Assembly (NCBI RefSeq): GCF_022662015.1
Contig: NZ_JAKMCM010000002.1
Coordinates: 496,001-560,000, forward strand
Length of the DNA stretch: 64,000 nucleotides
From: Aestuariivivens sediminicola
GTDB lineage: Bacteria; Bacteroidota; Bacteroidia; Flavobacteriales; Flavobacteriaceae
Direction of reading: 5' to 3'
Below, in pieces: positions 19,301 to 26,624 of the stretch. Numbering within the stretch: position 1 is the stretch's first letter; every line of letters starts with the position of its first letter. The translations under genes and the position numbers were made by a program. Under the pieces are notes generated by a model that was given only the letters and a program-made list of their open reading frames with translations, ran no database searches and was not told the DNA's origin.

Positions 19301-19598
19301 ATACCACGACGGCATCAGTTGCTATGTCAGTTAAAGTGAAATTACCATCAAAATCAGTCGTAGTTCCTTTAGTGGTATCCTTAACCAAAATTGTGACACC
19401 GGGCAATGGTTCTCCAAGATTTTGGTCGGTAACCGTTCCACTTATGGTTTTTGTTTGAGCGAAAAGTGTATGGACACTGCATATAAAAATTAGGCTCAAT
19501 AACAATACCATGTAATCTTTCCTTTTCGATTGAAAAGAAATCGTGTTGTCGGTTGCGGGAAAAGAAAAATGCAAACGACGCGTTGAATTGCTTGTCAT
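16326..19598 (-). CDS. susC: SusC/RagA-family TonB-dependent outer-membrane transporter
   Basis: This 1090-residue beta-barrel imports pectin oligomers across the outer membrane with energy from TonB. After a charged N-terminal extension of about 30 residues comes a hydrophobic signal (MVLLLSLIFICSVHTLFAQ). A carboxypeptidase-regulatory-like domain follows (ISGTVTDQNLGEPLPGVTI), then the TonB box/plug junction (LEEVVVIGYGTARKSDLTGSV) and the plug with PLIIVDGFPV and GSRGANGVVIITTK. The C-terminal strand ends LVFGLNLNF, a usual outer-membrane ending. Initiation at 19598 or at the internal ATG 19511 are both possible; SusC proteins of flavobacteria often carry such extensions. It is the first gene of the leftward operon and has a strong promoter with an operator-like site. 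Confidence 0.96.
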   Translation of the reverse strand: MTSNSTRRLHFSFPATDNTISFQSKRKDYMVLLLSLIFICSVHTLFAQTKTISGTVTDQNLGEPLPGVTILVKDTTKGTTTDFDGNFTLTDIATDAVVVFSYVGYKTQEIDVSGQDILSVALSPDLEALEEVVVIGYGTARKSDLTGSVVAISGNDLQEQPIPNVAEALTGRLAGVQVASAEGSPDAEIRIRIRGGGSITQDSSPLIIVDGFPVNSINDVSSSDIANISILKDASSTAIYGSRGANGVVIITTKSGVDGKISANFNMFYGVKKIAETIDVLSPEDFVKWQYEYALLRDSDDIDSYERYFGLWQDYDLYLGQSGTNWQKQIYGQMGEVESRDLAIRGGSDKINFNFNYALYDEKAIMLGSNFKRNNLSLSLKSKPSDKINLSFTLRYSDTEINGGGANEQNEVSSADARLRHSVGYSPIPISGLTTSDTDEALASYLVNPFVAVDDNQRLQLRKNFNMVGSFSWDIIENLQYKMDLGLDNRNDLDYRFYGRSTYYSNNRPSAENQGLPSIVSSDEKRVTFRNANTLNYDFEKIIKNEDHNLKLLIGEEMIVLKRNEITSEIQGYPKLFDFETARKLTSQGTPLLVDDFYSPDDKLLSFFGRLNYDYKNRYLLTATFRADGSSKFLGDNQWGYFPSAAFAWKLSEEPFLMDTEWLNTLKLRISYGESGNNNIPAGQTIQNYQSSATSQINTFSNYWRPAGTLANPNLKWETTITQNIGLDFDLFNGLISGTVEAYKNTTEDLLIRFPIPGSGYVDQFRNLGEVQNEGIEASLNITAFDKEDFGLSLSFNAGMNKNRINSLGDLEDFGQNTNWASTQIGNDYLVTVGEPLGVMYGFENDGRYEVSDFDYDVTSGTYTLKSGAVDNEWLGGAEPGMMKLKDLNGDGIVDINDQTIIGDSNPDVTGGFVINARAYGFDLTAAFSYSIGNDIYNANKIEFTTANQNNQYRNLSTIMVDGNRWTNLDPNTGELITDPVQLDAANANTTMWSPFMSRYVFSDWAVEDGSFLRLNTLTLGYTVPEKLISSMGVSNLRFYATANNLFVITDYSGLDPEVSTRRRTPLTPGVDYSPYPRSRQLVFGLNLNF

Positions 19599-19659
19599 AG
19601 AATTAGTTTGAGTTAGTTTATCCTTATTGATGATTAATTTTATTTAAAATGCAATAAAA

Positions 19660-19673
19660 TGTAATCGATTGCA
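19660..19673. promoter_or_regulatory. Operator-like site TGTAATCGATTGCA in front of susC
   Basis: Read leftward it is TGCAATCGATTACA, identical to the site at 5008-4995, and it begins on the base after the -7 box of the susC promoter. A protein bound here would block transcription initiation. The match of both sequence and position with the CE8 promoter makes chance unlikely. Confidence 0.7.
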
Positions 19674-19704
19674 CAAAGATAAATTATTTTTTGAAAAGAA
19701 CAAA
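19674..19704 (-). promoter_or_regulatory. susC promoter, TTTG-N19-TATCTTTG
   Basis: On the minus strand TTTG (19704-19701), exactly 19 bases, then TATCTTTG (19681-19674) match the Bacteroidetes primary sigma consensus perfectly. The leader to the susC start at 19598 would be roughly 70 bases. Confidence 0.75.
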
Positions 19705-19866
19705 TAAATTATACATTTTGTAAGTGTATAATTTTCGTGAAAATAATATGGAAAATCACTAAAAGGGTCTTAAGTATTTAAAATACAGTTATTTATATTA
19801 ATAAAGTGGATTTATGGCAATTTTAACTTATGACTAAGATTTTTAAAGTATTTTGAATTATTAAGC

Positions 19867-19895
19867 TTTTTGTGCGGTCATATTTTATATATTTG
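19867..19895 (+). promoter_or_regulatory. Promoter of the rightward pectin operon
   Basis: TATATTTG (19888-19895) is a perfect -7 box. A TTTTTG box (19867-19872) lies 15 bases upstream, shorter than the usual 19, so the -33 part is weak. The -7 box overlaps the adjacent operator-like site by two bases. Confidence 0.55.
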
Positions 19896-19907
19896 CAATC
19901 GATTGTC
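19894..19907. promoter_or_regulatory. Operator-like site TGCAATCGATTGTC in front of the cupin operon
   Basis: The core CAATCGATTG is a perfect palindrome. The site shares 12 of 14 bases with TGCAATCGATTACA at the other two pectin promoters and occupies almost the same place relative to the -7 box. Confidence 0.6.
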
Positions 19908-19942
19908 TTAATACTTAACACCTTCAGAATATACTGTGTCAT

Positions 19943-20422
19943 ATGACTAATTTTAATTTTACTCCCGGTTACAATGGCGGTTCCTCAAAGGTCAGTAGGC
20001 GCATCAGCGGATTGGTGTTTCTGCTTTTTCTTGCTGGCAGTCATGCTCAAAAGAAAGATGTCTCATCACAAGCAGCTGTTGCCTATACCATTGAGAATTG
20101 TGTAAATGAGTTTAATTTAAACGATACGATAAAAACGAAAGTAGGGTACCAGTATTGGTTTGTAGACAAGGAGTTTTTAGATGGTAGAACTTTGAAAATG
20201 AGTGTTGTAGGACCTTATATGGCCACACATCCGCCACATAAACATGAAGAGGATGAATTTTTTTATGTCTTGGAGGGGACGGCCGAATTCTATTTAAATG
20301 GTGAAACTCATGTTTCCGGTCCGAATACAAGTTTTTATTGTCCTTCCTGGTATGAACATGGTATCAGGAATGTTGGCGATACGGAACTAAAATATTTAGT
20401 TATCAAAAAATATAATAAATAA
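19943..20422 (+). CDS. Exported cupin-domain protein (KdgF-like in context)
   Basis: The 159-residue protein has an N-terminal hydrophobic signal (ISGLVFLLFLAGSHAQ) after an unusually long polar start, then a single cupin barrel. The metal-site motif is HPPHKHEEDEFFYVLEG, with a later histidine in SWYEHGI. In pectin and alginate loci small cupins such as KdgF help open unsaturated uronates to keto sugars. KdgF is usually cytoplasmic, whereas this one looks exported, so the same function is only an inference. It is the first gene of the rightward operon, 34 bases before a Tat-exported oxidoreductase. A sugar isomerase or binding role is equally possible. Confidence 0.75.
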   Translation: MTNFNFTPGYNGGSSKVSRRISGLVFLLFLAGSHAQKKDVSSQAAVAYTIENCVNEFNLNDTIKTKVGYQYWFVDKEFLDGRTLKMSVVGPYMATHPPHKHEEDEFFYVLEGTAEFYLNGETHVSGPNTSFYCPSWYEHGIRNVGDTELKYLVIKKYNK

Positions 20423-20456
20423 TACAGTGTTGACATGCACTTAATTAAATGAAAAC

Positions 20457-21854
20457 ATGATGATTAATTCCAGAAGAAAATTTTTAGCCTCAATCAGCAT
20501 GCTTGCCGCTTCCAGTGTTTTTCCGGTAAGTCAGTTTAACTTTGGACAGTCAAAGAAATTAAGGATTGTTCTTGTAGGTACCGGTATTAGAGGAACTAGT
20601 TTCTGGGGAAAACGGCTTGTTGAGGCCTATTCTGATATCTTAGAGTTTGTTGGATTGAGCGACATTAATCAGGGACGATTAGAATATGCCAAAAGATACA
20701 TCGGTGTGGATTGCCCGGTTTTTCTTGATTTTGATGACATGCTGAAAGAAACAAAGCCGGATTTAATCATTGTAACAACGGTCGATTCAACGCATCATCA
20801 GTTTATTGTCAAAGGATTGAACTTTGGCTGCGATGTCCTTACTGAAAAACCACTTAGTACTGATGAATGGAAAATACAGGAGATATTGAAGGCTGAGAAA
20901 TCCTCAGGAAGGAAACTTATTGTTGGTTTTAATTACAGGTGGAGTCCCTACAATACGAAAATTAAAGAACTCTTAATGAACGCTACCATTGGTCAGGTGA
21001 CATCAGTCGATTTTCATTGGTATTTAAATACCTATCATGGGGCATCCTATTTCAGGCGGTGGCATGGCTTAATGGATAAAGGAGGTAGTTTGTGGGTGCA
21101 TAAGGCAACCCATCATTTCGATCTGATGAATTGGTGGCTCAATTCAGATCCTTACGAGGTTTTTGCTTATGGAAGTTTAGAACACTATGGTAAAAATGGT
21201 CCTTTTCGAGGAGAAAAATGTAGGACATGTGAACACAAGAATAAATGTGACTATTATTTTGATATTAGTAAGGATCAACGGTTAATGGATCTCTATGTAG
21301 CTAACGAAACCTATGATGGTTACATTAGGGATAATTGCCTTTTTAGAGAGGAAATTGATATTTATGATAAAATGTCCGCTCAGATTAAGTATGCCAATAA
21401 TGTGACGGTAAATTATTCCCTTACAACCTATTCTCCGTTTGAGGGCTGGCGCATTGCTTTTAATGGTACTAAAGGTAGGATAGAGGCTTCTTTAGATATT
21501 CCATACAATGAAAAAGTGAAGATTGATCAAGCTGAAATGCATGCCAAAGAAATGGAACAGAATGCTTTGGAAGAGGCCAATTTTGAAGACATAATTGTCC
21601 ACAAGCTTTGGAATGATTACGATACCATTAAAGTTAAATATAAAAAGGCCGGCCATGGTGGTGGCGATCAGAGATTACATGATAAAATATTTAAAACTTC
21701 ACATCTGGAAGATCCGTATCAGAGGGCTGCAGGTAGCAGAGATGGCGCGATGTCTGCGATAATCGGAATTGCTGCTCGAAAAAGTATTGCATCTCACAAA
21801 CCGATAAAGATAGAAGGATTAACCGATATAAAACCATCGATCGATCGAACGTAA
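20457..21854 (+). CDS. Tat-exported Gfo/Idh/MocA-family oxidoreductase with cysteine cluster
   Basis: The 465-residue protein begins with a twin-arginine signal (SRRKFLAS, then a hydrophobic stretch), so it should be exported folded with its NAD(P) cofactor. The Rossmann domain starts with IVLVGTGIRG and includes LTEKPLST (the EKP motif). The C-terminal half is the Gfo/Idh/MocA substrate domain (FNYRWSPYN). At about residues 255-265 the motif CRTCEHKNKC, with another cysteine near 292 (DNCLF), could bind a metal. Exported members of this family include enzymes that act on glycosides through transient oxidation. It is 21 bases upstream of a second, cytoplasmic member. Its role in pectin breakdown is unknown. 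Confidence 0.85.
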   Translation: MMINSRRKFLASISMLAASSVFPVSQFNFGQSKKLRIVLVGTGIRGTSFWGKRLVEAYSDILEFVGLSDINQGRLEYAKRYIGVDCPVFLDFDDMLKETKPDLIIVTTVDSTHHQFIVKGLNFGCDVLTEKPLSTDEWKIQEILKAEKSSGRKLIVGFNYRWSPYNTKIKELLMNATIGQVTSVDFHWYLNTYHGASYFRRWHGLMDKGGSLWVHKATHHFDLMNWWLNSDPYEVFAYGSLEHYGKNGPFRGEKCRTCEHKNKCDYYFDISKDQRLMDLYVANETYDGYIRDNCLFREEIDIYDKMSAQIKYANNVTVNYSLTTYSPFEGWRIAFNGTKGRIEASLDIPYNEKVKIDQAEMHAKEMEQNALEEANFEDIIVHKLWNDYDTIKVKYKKAGHGGGDQRLHDKIFKTSHLEDPYQRAAGSRDGAMSAIIGIAARKSIASHKPIKIEGLTDIKPSIDRT

Positions 21855-21875
21855 TTTGGTCACATTCTAAAAATT

Positions 21876-22919
21876 ATGAAATCCATTAATACAGCTTTAT
21901 GCGCTTTTGGAATGAGTGGCCAATTATTTCATGCACCATTTATTGATGTAAGTCCTAAATTCAAACTTCATGGTGTTCTTGAACGCAGCAAAAATTTAGC
22001 CGAGGCAAAATATCCCGATGTGATGACCTATAGACGTATCGAAGAATTACTTGAGGATAAGAATGTAGACCTTGTCATTGTAAATACACCCAATATTACC
22101 CATTACGAGTTTGCTAAAAAAGTCATTCTTTCGGGCAAACATGTCATCATTGAAAAACCGTTTACAGCCTCTGTAACAGAGGCAAAGTCCTTAATCGATT
22201 TGGCGGAACAACACAATGTAAAACTTTCCGTCTTTCATAACAGGCGGTGGGACAGTGACTTCAAAACTGTTGAAAAGATAATCAATGCGGGCGTTTTGGG
22301 GGAAATTGTCGAGGCAGAGTTCCATTACGATCGGTTTAGTCCAAGTTTAAGCTACAAAGTACACAAAGAAATCCCCAGTGATGGGGTTGGAAACATTTAC
22401 GATTTAGGATCTCATATCATAGATCAGGCATTGGTTTTGTTTGGCATGCCCCAGAAGGTTTTTGCTGTTTTGGATACCCGGAGAAAAGACTCTAAAGTCG
22501 ATGATTATTTCGATATCAAATTGTTTTATCCATCACATTACGTTAATTTAAAATCGAGCTATTTTGTTCTCGAGCCCTTACCGGCATATAGTGTACATGG
22601 TAAGAAAGGATCATTTGTAAAATCAAAATCGGATGTCCAGGAAAACGATCTTCAGAGTGGGAAGATGCCTGATACAATGGATTGGGGTGTAGAACCAGAT
22701 GCTGAAAAAGGGCTTTTGCATACCTTGAGCAATGGAAATTCAAAAAAGTCCTTTATTCATTCTGAACGAGGAGATTATATGGCATTTTACGATGAGGTTT
22801 ATGAGGCCATTCGGTTCGATAAACCCATGCCGGTTTCAGGATATGAAGCTATGAATGTGATAAAAATTATCCAAGCTGCCATAGAAAGTCATTTGAATCA
22901 TAGGATTATCGAAGTATGA
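21876..22919 (+). CDS. Cytoplasmic Gfo/Idh/MocA-family oxidoreductase
   Basis: This 347-residue protein lacks a signal peptide and probably oxidises or reduces a sugar or sugar acid with NAD(P). Recognisable parts are an N-terminal Rossmann start (CAFGMSGQLFHAPF), the EKPFTAS motif at about residues 90-96, and the C-terminal domain with GVGNIYDLGSHIIDQAL. It resembles YdgJ-type oxidoreductases. The gene lies between the Tat-exported paralogue and PL10-CE8, overlapping the latter by 4 bases (ATGA), so it is clearly part of the pectin operon. Galacturonate, rhamnose or a modified uronate are plausible substrates, none provable here. Confidence 0.85.
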   Translation: MKSINTALCAFGMSGQLFHAPFIDVSPKFKLHGVLERSKNLAEAKYPDVMTYRRIEELLEDKNVDLVIVNTPNITHYEFAKKVILSGKHVIIEKPFTASVTEAKSLIDLAEQHNVKLSVFHNRRWDSDFKTVEKIINAGVLGEIVEAEFHYDRFSPSLSYKVHKEIPSDGVGNIYDLGSHIIDQALVLFGMPQKVFAVLDTRRKDSKVDDYFDIKLFYPSHYVNLKSSYFVLEPLPAYSVHGKKGSFVKSKSDVQENDLQSGKMPDTMDWGVEPDAEKGLLHTLSNGNSKKSFIHSERGDYMAFYDEVYEAIRFDKPMPVSGYEAMNVIKIIQAAIESHLNHRIIEV

Positions 22920-24916
22920 GGTTTTATTTGTTCATTATTATTAGTGTCATCTCCGTTCATTTCGAGGCTCAGGTTTTGGATACCTCCTGGAGAACCATAG
23001 TTGCACGCGGCGAAGATGCCTGGTTCGCCAGTAAGGAAGCACAGGTCATAGCAGATAATGTTTTACTTTATCAAAGAGATGTTGGGGGTTGGCCCAAAAA
23101 TATTCAGATGCATAAGCCGCTCTCCCAAAAGGAGAAGGAAACCTTAAAAGCATTAAAGAAACGTCCCGAGGGTTGCACAACAGATAACGGTGCCACCGTC
23201 CAGGAAATGCTTTTTCTTTCCAAAGTATATCGACAAGTCCCGAGGGAAAACTACAGGATAGCCTTTCTGAAAGGTCTGAACTATATTCTGGAGGCACAAT
23301 ATGACAACGGCGGCTGGCCACAATTTTATCCATTGAGAAAGGGGTATTACAGCCATATTACATATAACGATGACAATATGGTGAATATCCTTAAATTGCT
23401 CAAGGAGATCAATGATAATTCGGGTTACTATTCGATTCGGCCCTCGTTACCCATTTTGAATAAAACAAGAAAGGCCTTTAATAAAGGAATTGATTGCGTT
23501 CTTAAAACGCAATACAAGCAAAACGGGGTGTTAACAGCATGGTGTGCACAGTATGATCGGCAGAAATTGCTGCCAGCAGGAGCGCGCTCTTATGAATTAC
23601 CCTCATTAAGTGGTAAGGAATCGGCACAAATTGTACTGTTATTAATGTCTATCGAAGATCCCTCAGATGCTGTTATAAATGCCATTAATCATGCGGTAAA
23701 ATGGTTTGAGGATGTAAAAATAACAGGTATTGATGTCAAGCTTAAAAGGCATCAGGGACGCATTGTTCATAAAGAGGTTGTTGTCGACAAAACGGCACTA
23801 CCACTTTGGGCGCGATTCATGGAACTTGATGATAATACCCCGTTTTTCTGTGATAGAGATGGTATTAAAAGGAGTAGTTTGGCGGAAATTGGTGATGAGC
23901 GCAGAAATGGCTATGCCTGGTATACCCGGGAACCTCAAATTTTACTTGATGAATATCCAAAATGGAAAATGAAAATTTTGCCTGCAGGTGAAATGCAACC
24001 CAAAGCACACCATAATGTTGTGGTTTCAAAAGATGGCACAGGCGATTATTCAAACATCCAAGAAGCTATAAACCATACCAAGGCATTCCCGTACGACAAG
24101 GTGACTATTTTTGTAAAAAATGGAATTTATTACGAAAAGGTAAAAATCCATGAGTGGAACTCAAATATTATTCTCATTGGCGAGAGTAAGGAGCATACTA
24201 AAATTATCTATGATGACCATTTTAATAAAATTGCACTGGGCAGGAACAGTACCTTTTATACCTATACCCTAATGGTTGAGGCGAATAACGTTGTTCTTAA
24301 AAACCTGACTATTGAAAATAGTTCAGGTGAAGTTGGTCAAGCCGTTGCCTTATCTGTGATTTCAGATCAGGTTGCGGTCATTAACTGCAACCTTTTGGGT
24401 CATCAGGATACATTGTACACTTCAGGCAAAGGAAAGCAGTATTATCAGGATTGTTACATCGAGGGGACTACCGATTTTATTTTTGGTAGTGCCACCGCTT
24501 ATTTTGAAAATTGCCGGATACACAGTAAAAAGGATTCTTACATAACTGCTGCTTCAACACCCCGTGAATCGCGATACGGTTATGTGTTCAACAATTGTAG
24601 GCTGACGGCAGACGAAGGGGTTGCCAAAGTCTATCTGGGAAGACCCTGGCGCATTTATGCACAGACCGTTTTTATGAATTGCGAATTGGGTGCCCATATA
24701 TTGCCGGCCGGATGGCACAACTGGTCGAAATCTGAAGCTGAGAAGACTGCATTTTATGCAGAATACAAGAATTATGGACAAGGATCTAAACCTGATGCGC
24801 GGGTGTCATGGTCCAAACAACTTTCAGAACGGGAATCGGAATTGTTCAGTAAAAAGGCTGTTTTGGGGAATAATAAGGATAATCTAAAACGGGAATGGTA
24901 TGAGAATGTTTTATAA
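22916..24916 (+). CDS. PL10 pectate lyase fused to CE8 pectin methylesterase
   Basis: This 666-residue bifunctional exported enzyme combines demethylation with lyase cleavage of homogalacturonan. A short signal peptide (to about FEAQ) is followed by the PL10 alpha/alpha toroid (about 20-355), with DVGGWPKNIQMH, TDNGATVQEM, YDNGGWPQFYP and TYNDDNMVN. The CE8 beta-helix (about 365-650) carries Q475, Q497 and D498 (HQDT), D520 (DFIFG) and R576 (GRPW). The start ATG overlaps the upstream stop by 4 bases. PL10 activity requires unesterified galacturonate, so the fused esterase would prepare its own substrate. Both halves look intact. Confidence 0.94.
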   Translation: MRFYLFIIISVISVHFEAQVLDTSWRTIVARGEDAWFASKEAQVIADNVLLYQRDVGGWPKNIQMHKPLSQKEKETLKALKKRPEGCTTDNGATVQEMLFLSKVYRQVPRENYRIAFLKGLNYILEAQYDNGGWPQFYPLRKGYYSHITYNDDNMVNILKLLKEINDNSGYYSIRPSLPILNKTRKAFNKGIDCVLKTQYKQNGVLTAWCAQYDRQKLLPAGARSYELPSLSGKESAQIVLLLMSIEDPSDAVINAINHAVKWFEDVKITGIDVKLKRHQGRIVHKEVVVDKTALPLWARFMELDDNTPFFCDRDGIKRSSLAEIGDERRNGYAWYTREPQILLDEYPKWKMKILPAGEMQPKAHHNVVVSKDGTGDYSNIQEAINHTKAFPYDKVTIFVKNGIYYEKVKIHEWNSNIILIGESKEHTKIIYDDHFNKIALGRNSTFYTYTLMVEANNVVLKNLTIENSSGEVGQAVALSVISDQVAVINCNLLGHQDTLYTSGKGKQYYQDCYIEGTTDFIFGSATAYFENCRIHSKKDSYITAASTPRESRYGYVFNNCRLTADEGVAKVYLGRPWRIYAQTVFMNCELGAHILPAGWHNWSKSEAEKTAFYAEYKNYGQGSKPDARVSWSKQLSERESELFSKKAVLGNNKDNLKREWYENVL

Positions 24917-25676
24917 AATTTTGTTTTTAGTGGCGTTCATGGTCTTAAGCAATTGCAAAAGTGAGAACAATACACAAAAAGAAGACAATCCAAAAATAGT
25001 CTCAATTTATACCATTGGTGATTCTACCATGGCTAACAAGCCTAATCCGGAGGAGAACCCGGAAAGGGGTTGGGCGCAAATGTTACCTCAATTTTTAAAT
25101 GCGCAGGCAACGGTAAAAAATCATGCGGTCAATGGCCGAAGTTCGCGCAGTTTTATTTCGGAACAGCGCTGGGACTCCGTATATAAAATGTTGCGCGAAG
25201 ATGATTATGTTTTTATTCAGTTTGGACATAACGACCAGAAGGTTAATTCTCCCAAACGTTATACGAACCCGCATACGGCCTATCGTAATAACCTGATAAA
25301 ATTTGTCGTGGAATCCAGAGAAAAAAAGGCAATTCCGGTATTGTTCACCTCCATTACACGTCGAAATTTTAATGAAGACTCAACTTTAGTCGATACGCAT
25401 GGTGTCTATCCCTTAGAGGTGCGCTTGGTGGCACAGGAATTCCAGGTTCCTTTAATCGATTTACAATATTTAACTGAAAAACTTGAGGAAAATCTTGGCC
25501 ATGAAGGTTCTAAAAAGCTGCATTTGCATTTTAGGCCAAATGAGATTTCTTATTATCCCGATGGCAAGGAAGACAACACCCATTTGTCTGTTTTTGGTGC
25601 TACGGAAATAGCCAGAATGGCAGTAGACGCCTTGGAGAAAGAGGTCGAAGGGTTTAAATTATTTGTGAAAAAATAG
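24900..25676 (+). CDS. CE12-type rhamnogalacturonan acetylesterase (SGNH hydrolase), lipoprotein
   Basis: The 258-residue lipoprotein (lipobox LSNC) should remove acetyl groups from rhamnogalacturonan I or homogalacturonan. It has the SGNH blocks: GDSTMA with nucleophile S42, AVNGRSSRSF, FGHNDQK and the catalytic dyad D225/H228 in DNTHLS. Length and block order fit RgaE/YesT-like CE12 enzymes. The gene overlaps the PL10-CE8 gene by 17 bases (11 if the ATG at 24906 is used). It is followed after 5 bases by another esterase, so two deacetylating activities may be co-expressed. Confidence 0.92.
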   Translation: MRMFYKILFLVAFMVLSNCKSENNTQKEDNPKIVSIYTIGDSTMANKPNPEENPERGWAQMLPQFLNAQATVKNHAVNGRSSRSFISEQRWDSVYKMLREDDYVFIQFGHNDQKVNSPKRYTNPHTAYRNNLIKFVVESREKKAIPVLFTSITRRNFNEDSTLVDTHGVYPLEVRLVAQEFQVPLIDLQYLTEKLEENLGHEGSKKLHLHFRPNEISYYPDGKEDNTHLSVFGATEIARMAVDALEKEVEGFKLFVKK

Positions 25677-25681
25677 GGGCC

Positions 25682-26617
25682 ATGCATCAAGGCAATGTTA
25701 CAGCATATGTAGTTTCGTTTCTGTTATTTGTAATGACATGTTCCTGTATTCATGCGCAGGACAAGATTCTTGAACTCTGGGCAGATGCTATTCCAGGTGC
25801 CAAGCCATCTAAAACCTTTAAGGAGCAGCTTCAGATGGAAAATGGAACCCTTGTTAGGGCTGAAATGGTAACTACGCCAACCGTATCTGTTTTTATACCG
25901 AAAACTCCAAACGGAACAGGAATTCTGATCTGTCCGGGTGGCGGTTATCATCATCTCGCCATTTATAAAGAAGGAACAAAAGTGGCGAATTGGTTAAATT
26001 CTATAGGGATAACGGCCTTTGTGCTAAAATACAGGCTACCGAGTAACGACATTATGGTAAATAAGCATATTGGACCATTACAGGATGCCCAAAAAGCTAT
26101 TAGGCTGGTGAGACAGCATGCACCGGAGTGGCAATTAGATCCGAACAGAATTGGAGTCATGGGTTTTTCTGCGGGTGGACATTTAGCAGCTTGCCTTTCC
26201 AATTTATACGATTCAAGGGTATATGCGTCTGATGACGGTATATCGGCAAGACCGGATTTTTCAATATTGATATACCCTGTAATAGCCATGTCGGACGGGA
26301 TAGCGCATCAGGGTTCAAAATCTAATCTGTTAGGTAATGCTGCGGCAAAGGATCTGGTTGAGACCTTCTCCATTGAAAAACAAGTTGATTCGCTTACACC
26401 TCCAACCTTCCTGATTCATGCCTCCAACGACAGATCGGTTCCGGTTCAGAACAGCATTCAATATTATGAGGCGTTAATTCAGTATAATGTACCGGTAGAA
26501 ATGCATATTTATGAAAACGGTGGTCATGGGTTTGGTCTTGGAAAGGCAGGTACGAATCAATTTTGGACGTCGTCCTTAGAGCACTGGCTTCAACAGCGGG
26601 AGTTAATCAATAAATAG
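25682..26617 (+). CDS. Exported alpha/beta-hydrolase, probable acetyl esterase
   Basis: This 311-residue protein has a signal peptide ending at CIHAQ and a serine hydrolase fold. Seen are the oxyanion motif CPGGGYHHLA, the nucleophile elbow GFSAGGHLA, the acid in HASNDRSVP and the histidine in NGGHGFGLG. It is of the xylan/pectin acetyl-esterase-like BD-FAE group, with IPGAKPS near the N-terminus as often seen in those enzymes. It differs clearly from the other esterase at 5130, so the two probably remove different ester groups. It sits between CE12 and the EamA transporter in one operon. Confidence 0.85.
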   Translation: MHQGNVTAYVVSFLLFVMTCSCIHAQDKILELWADAIPGAKPSKTFKEQLQMENGTLVRAEMVTTPTVSVFIPKTPNGTGILICPGGGYHHLAIYKEGTKVANWLNSIGITAFVLKYRLPSNDIMVNKHIGPLQDAQKAIRLVRQHAPEWQLDPNRIGVMGFSAGGHLAACLSNLYDSRVYASDDGISARPDFSILIYPVIAMSDGIAHQGSKSNLLGNAAAKDLVETFSIEKQVDSLTPPTFLIHASNDRSVPVQNSIQYYEALIQYNVPVEMHIYENGGHGFGLGKAGTNQFWTSSLEHWLQQRELINK

Positions 26618-26624
26618 GGAGTTT

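Larger units (their letters stand above)
19599..19942. other. Divergent control region between the two pectin operons
   Basis: These 344 bases hold no gene. They contain the susC promoter and operator on the left (19660-19704) and the cupin-operon promoter and operator on the right (19867-19907). The middle is very AT-rich and includes a small dyad GTATTTAAAATAC near 19775. The two operators are about 234 bases apart, so one regulator could control both directions. Confidence 0.7.
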
